Part shown: piece after piece, positions 8,286-15,879 of the stretch
Numbering within the stretch: the first letter of the stretch is position 1
Layout: every line of letters begins with the position of its first letter
Assembly (NCBI RefSeq): GCF_013179555.1
Contig: NZ_JABMCR010000004.1
Location: 1 to 46,727, forward strand
Origin: Bacillus haikouensis
Lineage (GTDB): Bacteria; Bacillota; Bacilli; Bacillales; Bacillaceae_B
DNA length: 46,727 nucleotides
Direction of reading: 5' to 3'
Notes under the pieces: model-generated
Databases searched by the model: none
What the model was told of the DNA's origin: nothing
Seen by the model: only the letters and a program-made list of their open reading frames with translations
Translations under genes and position numbers: made by a program

Positions 8286-8333
8286 AAGCCTTATCCCCGT
8301 TAAGATGATCTGAATAGGGGATAAGGCTTATTT
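8286..8333 (+). terminator. Intrinsic terminator after floT
   Basis: AAGCCTTATCCCC at 8286-8298 pairs with GGGGATAAGGCTT at 8317-8329, then ATTTTC follows. The remaining stretch to 8522 is AT-rich, with a weaker inverted repeat (TTATGAAAT at 8355, ATTTCATAA at 8385) and no clear gene. Confidence 0.85.
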
Positions 8334-8522
8334 TCCAAAAAAATCCTTTACTCCTTATGAAATTCATTTACTATTAATAGGTAGATTTCATAAATAAGCC
8401 AAATTTAATTTGTCAGAGGCAGTTATGAGATTGCAGATTATTGCTGCATATGACTTGCACCATCACTTTGAAGCATTTTCTAAACTGAATTGCGTCTCAA
8501 GAACTTAGAGGGAGGAACATGT

Positions 8523-8642
8523 ATGGAGACCGGAATAATTTTTGCTTTTTCAATTGCTGCAGGTTCACTTGGTGTAGCAATCATTGCATTATCGATGGCG
8601 AGTAAACTTGAAAAAAGGGTAAAGGAATTAGAGAAAAAATAA
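8523..8642 (+). CDS. 39-aa single-pass membrane peptide, unknown function
   Basis: The ATG at 8523 has GGAGG seven bases upstream and opens a 39-codon frame: a short N-terminus, one hydrophobic helix (about residues 4-25, IIFAFSIAAGSLGVAII) and a charged, coiled-coil-like C-terminus (KLEKRVKELEKK). This looks like a membrane anchor with a short cytoplasmic oligomerisation tail. An earlier ATG at 8519 lies in another frame and has a poor spacer. The gene is flanked by terminators on both sides and so appears to be its own transcript. I do not recognise the family; the clean ribosome binding site, helix composition and following terminator make it a believable gene. Confidence 0.75.
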   Translation: METGIIFAFSIAAGSLGVAIIALSMASKLEKRVKELEKK

Positions 8643-8653
8643 TATCGTTATGA

Positions 8654-8682
8654 AAAGCGCTCCGGGTTAATGAGTGCTTTTT
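8654..8682 (+). terminator. Intrinsic terminator after the 39-aa gene
   Basis: AAAGCGCTC at 8654-8662 pairs with GAGTGCTTT at 8672-8680 (one G-U pair), followed by more T residues. Confidence 0.75.
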
Positions 8683-8712
8683 ATATTGAGAAACATTTCC
8701 TCAATATAAAAG

Positions 8713-8738
8713 GTTTCTAGTAAAAATCTCCGGGGTAT
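8713..8738 (+). promoter_or_regulatory. Sigma-B-like promoter of the alpha/beta hydrolase gene
   Basis: GTTTCT at 8713-8718 and GGGTAT at 8733-8738 with a 14-base spacer match the general-stress sigma-B pattern (GTTTWW, 12-15, GGGWAW) except for one position in the -35. It lies 44 bases before the ATG. Confidence 0.65.
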
Positions 8739-8781
8739 CAAGTAAGTGTATTGCAAGAATAGTAGTGAAGGAGATACCGAT

Positions 8782-9747
8782 ATGATAAAACGCATCGGCT
8801 TAATTATAAGTTGGCTGCTATTAATAACAGTTATCGTTCTTGTCGGTGCTGCGAATTATTTTTATAACGTCGCCATCAACCGCAGTGATGAAGCGATCAA
8901 GCTATACGGCACAGAGGAAGCAGTTGAAGCGGTGAGTGCACTGGAAGAAGAACAGAAACGGCTGCAGGACCTAAGGAGCTGGACGGAAAAACAGGATTTC
9001 GAAGAAGTGGAAATACAAAGTGACGATGGTTTGACCCTGAGTGCACTTTATCTGAAAAACGATGCACCAATTGGGAAAACGGTTATATTGGCTCACGGCT
9101 ATAAAGGAAACAACGAGCAATTGCCAGAAGTGACAAGATTTTATTATGAAAAGGGATATAACATATTGAAACCCGATGCAAGAGGACATGGGAAAAGTGG
9201 AGGGGACTATATAGGATATGGGTGGCATGACCGGAACGATTTAAGAAAATGGGTTGATTATGTCATAGAAGAAAAGAATGAAACCTCCATCTTCCTTCAC
9301 GGCTTCTCAATGGGTGCGTCGACCGTCCTGATGGCAAGCGGTGAAGACCTTCCCAATGAAGTAAAAGGAATCATAGCGGACAGCGGATACACTTCAGTCA
9401 AAGATGAAATGGCTCATCAGTTGAAGTACCTTTACCATCTTCCTCCTTTCCCGCTGATTGATATCACTAGCCTGGTAACTGAAATACGGGCCGGGTTTTC
9501 ATTTGAGGAAGCATCTGCTCTGAATCAGGTTCAGAAAAAGAAAAGTGATTTACCACTTTTTATCATCCATGGTGAGAAGGACGAGCTTGTTCCGTCGGAA
9601 ATGGCTGAACAATTGTATGAAAAAACATCAGGTGAAAAAAAATTATGGATCATACCTGGTGTCGGACATACACAAGGGTTCCTGGACAAGGAAGAAGAAT
9701 ACAAGCACCGGGTGATGGAATTCATTGATGCAGCGATGAAACAATAG
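8782..9747 (+). CDS. Membrane-anchored or secreted alpha/beta hydrolase (YqkD-like)
   Basis: A 321-residue serine hydrolase. An N-terminal hydrophobic helix (IGLIISWLLLITVIVLVGAA) may be an uncleaved anchor or signal. The core has VILAHGYKGN (oxyanion-hole HG), the nucleophile elbow HGFSMGAS, an acid residue in HGEKDELVP and the catalytic His in GVGHTQG, the full alpha/beta-hydrolase triad in order. The frame opens at GTG 8746, but the ATG at 8782 has AAGGAG at a good distance and starts directly at the signal helix, and the sigma-B-like -10 ends at 8738, so 8782 is preferred. It resembles B. subtilis YqkD in size and layout. A peptidase or esterase activity on the outer membrane face is possible; substrate unknown. 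Confidence 0.8.
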   Translation: MIKRIGLIISWLLLITVIVLVGAANYFYNVAINRSDEAIKLYGTEEAVEAVSALEEEQKRLQDLRSWTEKQDFEEVEIQSDDGLTLSALYLKNDAPIGKTVILAHGYKGNNEQLPEVTRFYYEKGYNILKPDARGHGKSGGDYIGYGWHDRNDLRKWVDYVIEEKNETSIFLHGFSMGASTVLMASGEDLPNEVKGIIADSGYTSVKDEMAHQLKYLYHLPPFPLIDITSLVTEIRAGFSFEEASALNQVQKKKSDLPLFIIHGEKDELVPSEMAEQLYEKTSGEKKLWIIPGVGHTQGFLDKEEEYKHRVMEFIDAAMKQ

Positions 9748-9788
9748 TGATGGGGAAAAGGCCGGAACAAAAGTGTTATAGTCTAAAT

Positions 9789-9837
9789 AAAACCCGAACT
9801 GATTTGAATTCCAGGATTTAAATCAGTTTGGGTTTTT
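9789..9837 (+). terminator. Intrinsic terminator, shared by convergent genes
   Basis: AAAACCCGAACTGATTT at 9789-9805 pairs with AAATCAGTTTGGGTTTT at 9820-9836, with a T-run. The A-rich left side lets it act for the minus-strand gene ending at 9889 as well. Confidence 0.9.
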
Positions 9838-9888
9838 TATTAGTATTTATTTATGTTCATTTCGTTTTTAGCTTTGTCCCAGCTAAAA

Positions 9889-10155
9889 TCAGTCATTATT
9901 ATTCGGATATCCGCTTGAGTCAGGTGAAACCATACCGCCGGCTCCTGTAGAATTGACATCCGGATCTGCTCCTTTTGGCTGATTCGGCAGGGAAGAGTGC
10001 ATTTTATTATAAGAGGAATCCGTATCTGATTGAGTGTCTGCAAAGGAAACGACTTTAAAATCAGACCCGTCCAGTGCCTTTTTAATTTGATCTTTTGCTT
10101 TATCAGCAGATAAAGCCTCTTGAGAATACTCAACTTCAATGGTTAATGTTTTCAC
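9889..10155 (-). CDS. 88-aa protein of unknown function, general-stress promoter
   Basis: GTG at 10155 has AAAGGAGG at a suitable distance. The protein has an N-terminal half (MKTLTIEVEYSQEALSADKA...) with alternating strand-helix-strand pattern, compatible with a small ferredoxin-like or heavy-metal-associated-like fold but without the CXXC motif, and a C-terminal half rich in S, D, N, P and G that is probably disordered. A sigma-B-like promoter lies 38 bases upstream, so it is likely a general stress protein. An overlapping longer frame on the same strand (9840-10139) has no ribosome binding site and is rejected. I do not recognise a named family. Confidence 0.75.
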   Translation of the reverse strand: MKTLTIEVEYSQEALSADKAKDQIKKALDGSDFKVVSFADTQSDTDSSYNKMHSSLPNQPKGADPDVNSTGAGGMVSPDSSGYPNNND

Positions 10156-10192
10156 TGTGAGTGCCTCCTTTTATGATTGAATTATTTCTTTG

Positions 10193-10218
10193 TTTCCCTC
10201 AGGGAGTTTTCTTTAAAC
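10193..10218 (-). promoter_or_regulatory. Sigma-B promoter of the 88-aa gene
   Basis: On the minus strand GTTTAA (10218-10213) and GGGAAA (10198-10193) are 14 bases apart, matching GTTTWW-N12-15-GGGWAW fully. The start codon follows about 38 bases downstream. Confidence 0.75.
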
Positions 10219-10269
10219 TTTCCGTACTGCTGAATTTTTTTACAAATGAATTAAAAACATTCAATTCTA

Positions 10270-10297
10270 TTGCAAAATTCAGATTATTATGTATAAT
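10270..10297 (+). promoter_or_regulatory. Sigma-A promoter of the glcD-type operon
   Basis: TTGCAA at 10270-10275 and TATAAT at 10292-10297 with a 16-base spacer and an upstream TATG extension. The ATG of the operon follows at 10337. Confidence 0.7.
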
Positions 10298-10336
10298 TGC
10301 ATACATTATACAAATTGGCCAAAGGAGGAGAGCTGG

Positions 10337-11734
10337 ATGACAGTTAAAGTGAAAGGGCTGCTTCATGAATTAAAGGAAGTGCTGAAAAGTCATCAAGTAA
10401 CAACAAATGAAACGGTTCTGGAACAGCATGGGAAGGATGAATCTTATCATCAACCGTTCTCTCCTGATATTGTTGTGTTCCCAGAGAGTGCAGAGGAAGT
10501 TAGCAGGATTGTAAAATTGGCTAGTGCAAATAAGACTCCGATTGTCCCATTTGGTTTAGGTACAAGCCTGGAGGGTCACGTGATTCCTTATGACAAAGGA
10601 ATCTGCATTGATTTTTCTCAGATGAACAAGGTCCTCGAAGTAAGGGATAGGGATTTCCTGGTCAGAGTGCAGCCGGGTGTGACCCGGTCCCAGCTAAATA
10701 AGGTACTGAAGAAACACGGTTTATTTTTCTCAGTCGATCCTGGTGCAGATGCGACATTGGGAGGGATGGCTGCCACGAATGCAAGCGGTACGACCTCCGT
10801 CAAATATGGTGTGATGAGAGATCAGGTGAGGGATTTGGAAGTCGTGCTTGCATCGGGCGAAATCATACACACGGGAAACCTTGCACAAAAATCTTCATCA
10901 GGCTATAATCTGAACCATTTATTTGTTGGATCTGAAGGGACGCTTGGCTGCTTTACTGAATTGACATTGAGAGTATATGGAATACCTGAACACATATTGG
11001 CTGCAAGAGCTTCATTCCCTCATATTGACAATGCAGTCGAAGCGGTTGTATCGATACTGCAGGCTGGGATACCGGTTGCCAGAGTGGAACTGGTTGATGA
11101 GGCCTCCATGAGGCAGGTAAATCTGTTCAGCGATACCGATTACATAGAAAAGCCCACCTTGTTTCTGGAATTTCACGGGAATGAAGCAGGGCTGAAGCAG
11201 GATGTGGCATTCATGCAGGAAATCGTTTCAGACCATGGCTGTAAGGAGGTTCATTTCGAGGAAGACCAGGCAGCCAGGAATAAATTGTGGGATGCTCGAC
11301 ATAATCTTGCGTATGCATATGTCCACGGCAATCCTGGTAAAAAGATGATGGTAACAGATGTGTGCGTCCCTATTTCCGAGTTATCCGGAGCGATCAAAAA
11401 CGCCCGCGAAAAGCTTGATGAGCTTAATCTTACAGGAGGTATCCTCGGCCATGTCGGCGATGGAAACTATCATGCACTTGTCATGCTCGACCTAAGCGAC
11501 ACGGAAGAAGTTCAAAAAGCAGAGGAATTCAATGAAAAGATCGTAGAATATGCCCTTCAAAGAAACGGGACGTGTACCGGAGAGCATGGGGTCGGAGCCG
11601 GAAAGATGAAATATCAGCAGAGGGAGCATGGCGGGGCACTGCAGGTCATGAATAATATAAAAGATGCCCTTGATCCAACGGGGCTGATGAATCCCCATAA
11701 ACTGATTCATACAGGAAAGGAGGAAAAGGGATGA
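10337..11734 (+). CDS. glcD: FAD-binding 2-hydroxy-acid oxidase/dehydrogenase (GlcD / D-lactate dehydrogenase type)
   Basis: A 465-residue protein of the FAD-linked oxidase family with the C-terminal FAD-oxidase cap. Seen in order: PFGLGTSLEGHV and DPGADATLGGMAATNASGT (PCMH-type FAD-binding loops), GSEGTLGCFTELTLRV, then GILGHVGDGNYHALV (conserved His residues near the active site) and the C-terminal CTGEHGVGAGKMKY signature. It oxidises glycolate or D-lactate (or a similar 2-hydroxy acid) to the keto acid. The frame opens at 10289, inside the promoter; ATG 10337 with AAAGGAGGAG nine bases upstream is the start. Its TGA overlaps the ATG of a BASS-type transporter, so the two are translationally coupled. 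There is no GlcE/GlcF partner nearby. Whether lactate or glycolate is the substrate cannot be decided from sequence. Confidence 0.85.
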   Translation: MTVKVKGLLHELKEVLKSHQVTTNETVLEQHGKDESYHQPFSPDIVVFPESAEEVSRIVKLASANKTPIVPFGLGTSLEGHVIPYDKGICIDFSQMNKVLEVRDRDFLVRVQPGVTRSQLNKVLKKHGLFFSVDPGADATLGGMAATNASGTTSVKYGVMRDQVRDLEVVLASGEIIHTGNLAQKSSSGYNLNHLFVGSEGTLGCFTELTLRVYGIPEHILAARASFPHIDNAVEAVVSILQAGIPVARVELVDEASMRQVNLFSDTDYIEKPTLFLEFHGNEAGLKQDVAFMQEIVSDHGCKEVHFEEDQAARNKLWDARHNLAYAYVHGNPGKKMMVTDVCVPISELSGAIKNAREKLDELNLTGGILGHVGDGNYHALVMLDLSDTEEVQKAEEFNEKIVEYALQRNGTCTGEHGVGAGKMKYQQREHGGALQVMNNIKDALDPTGLMNPHKLIHTGKEEKG

Positions 11735-12714
11735 GAATGCTAGAAACCATCAGTCATCTGGCAGGCAAGTATTTCGCTGTCTGGGTCATTTTTGTGGCAG
11801 GGGCAGCCTATTTCATTCCTGCACCATTTTTACCATTAGGGAGCTATATCACGATCCTTCTCGGTGTGGTCATGTTCGGGATGGGGCTGACATTGAAGCC
11901 GGTTGATTTCAAACTTGTTCTTCAAAAACCGCTCCCTGTCATTACAGGAGTACTTGCTCAATTCATTATCATGCCGCTCGGGGCATTTGCAATCGCATAT
12001 GTGATGGGTCTGCCGAAGGAGCTTGCAGCAGGCTTGGTGCTGTTAGGTTCGGTTCCGGGCGGGACAGCTTCTAACGTCATGGTCTATTTAGCAAAAGGGA
12101 ATCTGGCATTATCGGTTGCGATGACGTCGCTCTCTACACTGATGGCGCCACTTGCCACTCCTCTAATTTTATTGGCGCTGGCCGGACAGTGGCTCCCGGT
12201 CGACCCCTATGCCATGTTCCTGTCGATCGTACAGGTGATCATCATCCCGATCACGCTCGGATTGGTAATTAAAAGGCTGTTCCCAGGTACCGTGGAAAAA
12301 AGTTTGAATGTCATCCCCTTGATTTCGGTGGCAGCAATCATCATTATTGTGTCAGCAGTTGTTTCTGCAAACGTGGAGAATATTGCATCATCCGGTATCA
12401 TGGTTTTCTCGGCTGTGATGCTGCATAACATATTTGGTTTGGCGCTGGGTTATGGGACAGCCGTCCTGATGAAATTGGATGAAAGCAAACGTCGTGCCAT
12501 CTCGATTGAAGTCGGTATGCAGAACTCTGGTCTGGGCGTTGCCCTGGCAACGGCCCATTTCGGTCCTCTCGCAGCACTCCCGAGTGTCATAGCGGCTGTC
12601 TGGCACAACATCTCAGGCCCGATAATCGCAACCTTCTGGAGTAAAAAAACAGTCATAGAGGCGGAAACTGAAATGGAGAACAAAGGCCGCGAGCCGCAAG
12701 CATCTGTCAGATAA
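11731..12714 (+). CDS. Bile acid:sodium symporter (BASS) family transporter
   Basis: A 327-residue protein with nine to ten hydrophobic segments and the conserved BASS blocks: GVVMFGMGLTLKPVDF, LVLLGSVPGGTASNVMVYLA (the 'GG..SN' crossover) and EVGMQNSGLGVALATAHF (the second crossover motif). The ATG shares bases with the TGA of the upstream oxidase (ATGA overlap), and GGAGG sits nine bases upstream, inside that gene. BASS proteins move organic anions with sodium; members carry bile acids, pantothenate, pyruvate or, in plant chloroplasts, glycolate. The coupling to a GlcD-type oxidase suggests this one brings in or expels the hydroxy or keto acid of that reaction. That link is inference. Confidence 0.88.
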   Translation: MRMLETISHLAGKYFAVWVIFVAGAAYFIPAPFLPLGSYITILLGVVMFGMGLTLKPVDFKLVLQKPLPVITGVLAQFIIMPLGAFAIAYVMGLPKELAAGLVLLGSVPGGTASNVMVYLAKGNLALSVAMTSLSTLMAPLATPLILLALAGQWLPVDPYAMFLSIVQVIIIPITLGLVIKRLFPGTVEKSLNVIPLISVAAIIIIVSAVVSANVENIASSGIMVFSAVMLHNIFGLALGYGTAVLMKLDESKRRAISIEVGMQNSGLGVALATAHFGPLAALPSVIAAVWHNISGPIIATFWSKKTVIEAETEMENKGREPQASVR

Positions 12715-12719
12715 AACGA

Positions 12720-12753
12720 AAGGTGGTAACGGAAGTCCCGTTACCACCTTTTC
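12720..12753 (+). terminator. Intrinsic terminator between convergent operons
   Basis: AAGGTGGTAACGG at 12720-12732 pairs with CCGTTACCACCTT at 12738-12750, followed by TTC and T residues. Confidence 0.88.
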
Positions 12754-12764
12754 TTTTCGATATT

Positions 12765-13772
12765 TTATTTCTTCAACAACAAATACATAAAATATGGCGC
12801 CCCTATCAAAGCTATCATGATCCCGGCAGGAATACCGTCCGGCTCCAATATATTTCTGCCGATCGTATCGGCAAGCATCAAGAGCCAGCCGCCAAGTAAA
12901 ATGGCCACCGGAATGAACATCTGATTACGGGGTCCGACTAAAGCCTTTGCCATGTGAGGAGCCATCAAGCCGATAAAGGCAATCCCGCCTGTAACGGAAA
13001 CCGAGGATGCGGCCAAAGCCACTGCAACGATGAGCATAAGAAATCGTTCACGATTGATAGAAATTCCAACTCCGACAGAGACAGGCTCACTCAACCCGAG
13101 CAGATTCAGCATCTGAGATTTATAGAGAGTGAGGGGTATAAGCAATGCTAGCCAGGGAATGATCGCCCAAATAAATGGCCAGTCCGTTCCCCAGATGCTT
13201 CCCGCAAGCCATTTAGCAATGAAATCGACCTTTTGACGCTCGGCGGCTGAAATCAATATAATCATAAGTCCGGAGAAAGCCATCGAAAATCCGACACCCA
13301 CCAGCACCAGACGCACAGGCTGTAAACCGTTTCTTTTGCTATATGAAAATAAATAGATAAAGCATGCTGTTATCAGGGCGCCAACGAAGGCAACAATCGG
13401 CAGCAGATATGCAAAGGAGGCGGCATCGATCGGGAAGAATAAAAAGAATATCGCTATCGAAACTCCTGCTCCTGAATTGATTCCGATGATTCCCGGATCG
13501 GCCAGGTCGTTGCGGGTGATTCCCTGCAGAATCGAGCCGGATAGAGCAAGTGCCATACCTGCAAGAAGGGTAATGATGATCCTCGGAAGCCTGATGGAAA
13601 ACAGGATGAATTCATCTTTGAAGTTTCCATTCCCTAATAGTGTAGGGAAGAGCCGGTCAAATGAAACCGAAGAGTACCCTATTCCAATACTTACGAACGC
13701 AGTGACAAGAATTAAAATCAACAGCACCATAATTAGTATTCTTTGCTTTTTTATTAAGTCAGGATGTATCAT
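12765..13772 (-). CDS. Fe(III)-siderophore ABC transporter permease (FecCD family), second subunit
   Basis: A 335-residue protein with about nine membrane helices. FecCD-type blocks are plain: IRLPRIIITLLAGMALALSG near residue 60, then QGITRNDLADPGIIGINSGA (the family's 'QG..RNPLA.P.ILG...GA'), and close to the C-terminus GGIAFIGLMAPHMAK, the loop that contacts the ATPase. It forms the membrane channel together with the upstream permease. The start overlaps the stop of that gene by one base, so the pair is translationally coupled. Last gene of the minus-strand iron operon. Homologues include FecD, FeuC, YfhA and YfmE, and I cannot pick between them. Confidence 0.92.
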   Translation of the reverse strand: MIHPDLIKKQRILIMVLLILILVTAFVSIGIGYSSVSFDRLFPTLLGNGNFKDEFILFSIRLPRIIITLLAGMALALSGSILQGITRNDLADPGIIGINSGAGVSIAIFFLFFPIDAASFAYLLPIVAFVGALITACFIYLFSYSKRNGLQPVRLVLVGVGFSMAFSGLMIILISAAERQKVDFIAKWLAGSIWGTDWPFIWAIIPWLALLIPLTLYKSQMLNLLGLSEPVSVGVGISINRERFLMLIVAVALAASSVSVTGGIAFIGLMAPHMAKALVGPRNQMFIPVAILLGGWLLMLADTIGRNILEPDGIPAGIMIALIGAPYFMYLLLKK

Positions 13773-14785
13773 TAGAAACCTTTCCCTCCTTTATTAACGA
13801 TGAAGAGGAAGAAAGGCAAGCCCATCATCGCGACAATAGCCGCTACAGGTGTCTCGTAAGGAGCGTGAATGGTCCGCCCCAAAGTATCTGCAAGCAGCAA
13901 GAATGATGCTCCAAGCAGAGTAGAGACAGGTATGATGAAACGGTAGTCTGTACCGGTGATCACACGAACGATATGAGGGATCATCAATCCGATGAACACC
14001 ATATTCCCCACAAGTGCAACAGCAGCACCCGCCAATAAAATAATGACGATGAAAAGAATCGATTTGACAAAAGCCGTCCGCTGGCCCAATCCTACGGCAA
14101 CTTCTTCATTCAGGCTGAGGATTGTAAGCTGCCTCGACAGGAAGAGTGAAACAACAATTCCCGCGACAATGAATGGGGCGATCACTTGCAGCTGCCCCCA
14201 TGTAGTTCCGATCAAACCTCCTGCAGTCCACATGGAAACATCTTTTGAAATCTTAAAGAAAAGGCCGGTGCCTTCTGCAATAGCGAATAAAAAAGCAGAC
14301 ACGGCTGCCCCTGCCAATACAATCCGAAGAGGAGAGAAGCCGCCTTTTTTCATAGAGCTGATTCCGAAAACCATAAGAGCCCCTGCCCCGGCGCCGATAA
14401 AACAAGCAATCATAATTCCCGGTGAATTCACAGAGGGGATGAAGGCAAGGGTGATGGCGAGAGCGGCATTCGCCCCGGCAGTCAACCCCAGCAGTCCAGG
14501 GTCTGCCAGCGGGTTCCTTGTCATTCCTTGCATGATGGCTCCTGAAACAGATAAGGCAGCACCGACAAAAATTGCAGCGACTGCACGAGGAAAACGGATT
14601 TCCTGAAGGATGGTTGCTTTTTCACTTATCTCGAAAGAAGTAAGAGCAAACCAAACGTCTTTTACAGTGGTATCTGCCGCACCAAAAATCATTGAAATGA
14701 AAAAGCAGGCAGCAAAAATCACCACTGAAGCCATTAATTTTATTATAAATGGTATATATCGCTGATTTGGAGTAGTCATTATCAA
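13772..14785 (-). CDS. Fe(III)-siderophore ABC transporter permease (FecCD family), first subunit
   Basis: A 337-residue FecCD permease. Key blocks: IRFPRAVAAIFVGAALSVSG, then QGMTRNPLADPGLLGLTAGA, and GNMVFIGLMIPHIVRV in the ATPase-contact loop; about nine to ten helices. The ATG at 14785 has only a weak purine site; a second ATG six bases on is possible. Its stop overlaps the start of the next permease. The binding-protein gene lies 170 bases upstream on the same strand, with two hairpins in between that could reduce read-through, fitting the usual surplus of binding protein over permease. Sodium- and ATP-independent alternatives do not fit this family. Confidence 0.92.
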   Translation of the reverse strand: MIMTTPNQRYIPFIIKLMASVVIFAACFFISMIFGAADTTVKDVWFALTSFEISEKATILQEIRFPRAVAAIFVGAALSVSGAIMQGMTRNPLADPGLLGLTAGANAALAITLAFIPSVNSPGIMIACFIGAGAGALMVFGISSMKKGGFSPLRIVLAGAAVSAFLFAIAEGTGLFFKISKDVSMWTAGGLIGTTWGQLQVIAPFIVAGIVVSLFLSRQLTILSLNEEVAVGLGQRTAFVKSILFIVIILLAGAAVALVGNMVFIGLMIPHIVRVITGTDYRFIIPVSTLLGASFLLLADTLGRTIHAPYETPVAAIVAMMGLPFFLFIVNKGGKGF

Positions 14786-14815
14786 TCATCATCTCTTTTT
14801 TGGAGTATAAAGGAA

Positions 14816-14842
14816 GAGGAATTCTTTTCATAAGAATTCCTC
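14816..14842 (-). other. Stem-loop between binding protein and permease genes
   Basis: GAGGAATTCTT at 14816-14826 pairs perfectly with AAGAATTCCTC at 14832-14842. It has no T-run, so it is more likely an mRNA stability or partial-attenuation element than a terminator. A second, GC-rich hairpin (AGCCGAAGCGGCT on the minus strand, about 14935-14947) follows the binding-protein stop codon. Confidence 0.6.
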
Positions 14843-14955
14843 CATTGTCCAGCATGTACGGCCAGCTCCTTTGATTCATAAGCTAAATGGACCAAGAAGG
14901 CAAGGAACACATTTCCGGCCCGATTTAGCTGAACGAGCCGCTTCGGCTGTTCTTA

Positions 14956-15879
14956 TTAGTTATCCAGGAATTTTTCTTTAAAGAAGTCAAGCTGATAATC
15001 CAGTGTAAGTGGATCATTGAAATAGAATTCCATCATATTCACTTCAAATACCTGGTCGTTTTTCACAGCAGGAATCTTTTTGAATGTTTCAGTTTCCATA
15101 AATGAATTGTCGCCATTCGAGTCTTTGCTCAGAATGACATAATCACCTGCATATTCAGGAAGGACTTCTGTCGAGAGAGCAAAGTATCCAGGTTCAAGAG
15201 CTTGTTCTTTCACTTTTTCAGGCATCTTCAGGTTCATTTCCTGATAGAGGATTTCGGTACCGCGTCCCCAGTTGTTTCCGTATACGTATAATTGCTTATC
15301 GAAGCTTTCAATGACGGAAACGGTTGCATCTTCACCAATCTTGGCCCTGATTTCATCGCCTGCTTCCTGAGCACGCTTTTTGAAGTCATCCACCCATGCT
15401 TGCGCTTCTTTTTCCTTGTTTAATAGTTTTCCAATTTCGATATGTTGAGTCAGATAGTCAACTTTCCCATATGTATAAGTGACAGTAGGGGCAATTTCAT
15501 TTAGTTTATCAACATTTTTGATATTGGATAATCCGATGATCAGATCCGGGTTCAGTTCGATGATCTTCTCAAGACTTTCATCAGATACTTCTTCTACACC
15601 TTCTAAATCATCTTCCCAGCGGGGGTTCATTTTAGACCAGGAATCGACACCAACCACATTTACGTCAAGTGCCATGACATTCCCTGCAAAAGAGGAAAGA
15701 ACGACGACACGCTTCGGGTCTGCCGGAACTTCAACTGGTCCGTTTTCTGATTCGTAAGTGATGGTTTCAGTTTTACTGTCTTTATTTGACTCTTTTCCTT
15801 TATCATCTGTTGTACCGTTGCCGCATGCACTAACTAATAGCACCAACAGCAGAGTAAATGGAATCATCCATTTTTTCAT
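14956..15879 (-). CDS. Fe(III)-siderophore substrate-binding lipoprotein
   Basis: A 307-residue class III binding protein. The N-terminus is a lipoprotein signal (KKWMIPFTLLLVLLVSACGN) with the lipobox LVSAC, so it is tethered to the outer face of the membrane. Family blocks follow: PKRVVVLSSFAGNVMALDV, NPDLIIGLSNIKNVDKLNEI and the C-terminal NDPLTLDYQLDFF. The open frame extends 27 codons upstream, but ATG 15879 has AAAGGAG and begins the signal peptide. Its start lies 50 bases inside the end of the ATPase gene, an unusual long overlap. The sequence most resembles binders of citrate- or hydroxamate-type siderophores such as those of the Fec/YfiY/YfmC group; the real siderophore is unknown. 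Iron control comes from a Fur box in front of the ATPase gene. Confidence 0.9.
   Translation of the reverse strand: MKKWMIPFTLLLVLLVSACGNGTTDDKGKESNKDSKTETITYESENGPVEVPADPKRVVVLSSFAGNVMALDVNVVGVDSWSKMNPRWEDDLEGVEEVSDESLEKIIELNPDLIIGLSNIKNVDKLNEIAPTVTYTYGKVDYLTQHIEIGKLLNKEKEAQAWVDDFKKRAQEAGDEIRAKIGEDATVSVIESFDKQLYVYGNNWGRGTEILYQEMNLKMPEKVKEQALEPGYFALSTEVLPEYAGDYVILSKDSNGDNSFMETETFKKIPAVKNDQVFEVNMMEFYFNDPLTLDYQLDFFKEKFLDN

Noticed and set aside
9840-10139. Overlapping 99-codon frame on the minus strand
   Set aside because: Same strand as the 88-residue gene but no ribosome binding site, and it runs into the terminator; the 88-residue frame has both a site and a sigma-B promoter.
13992-14606. 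Long 204-codon frame antisense to the FecCD permease
   Set aside because: Ala/Pro/Lys-rich shadow of a hydrophobic protein, without a ribosome binding site.
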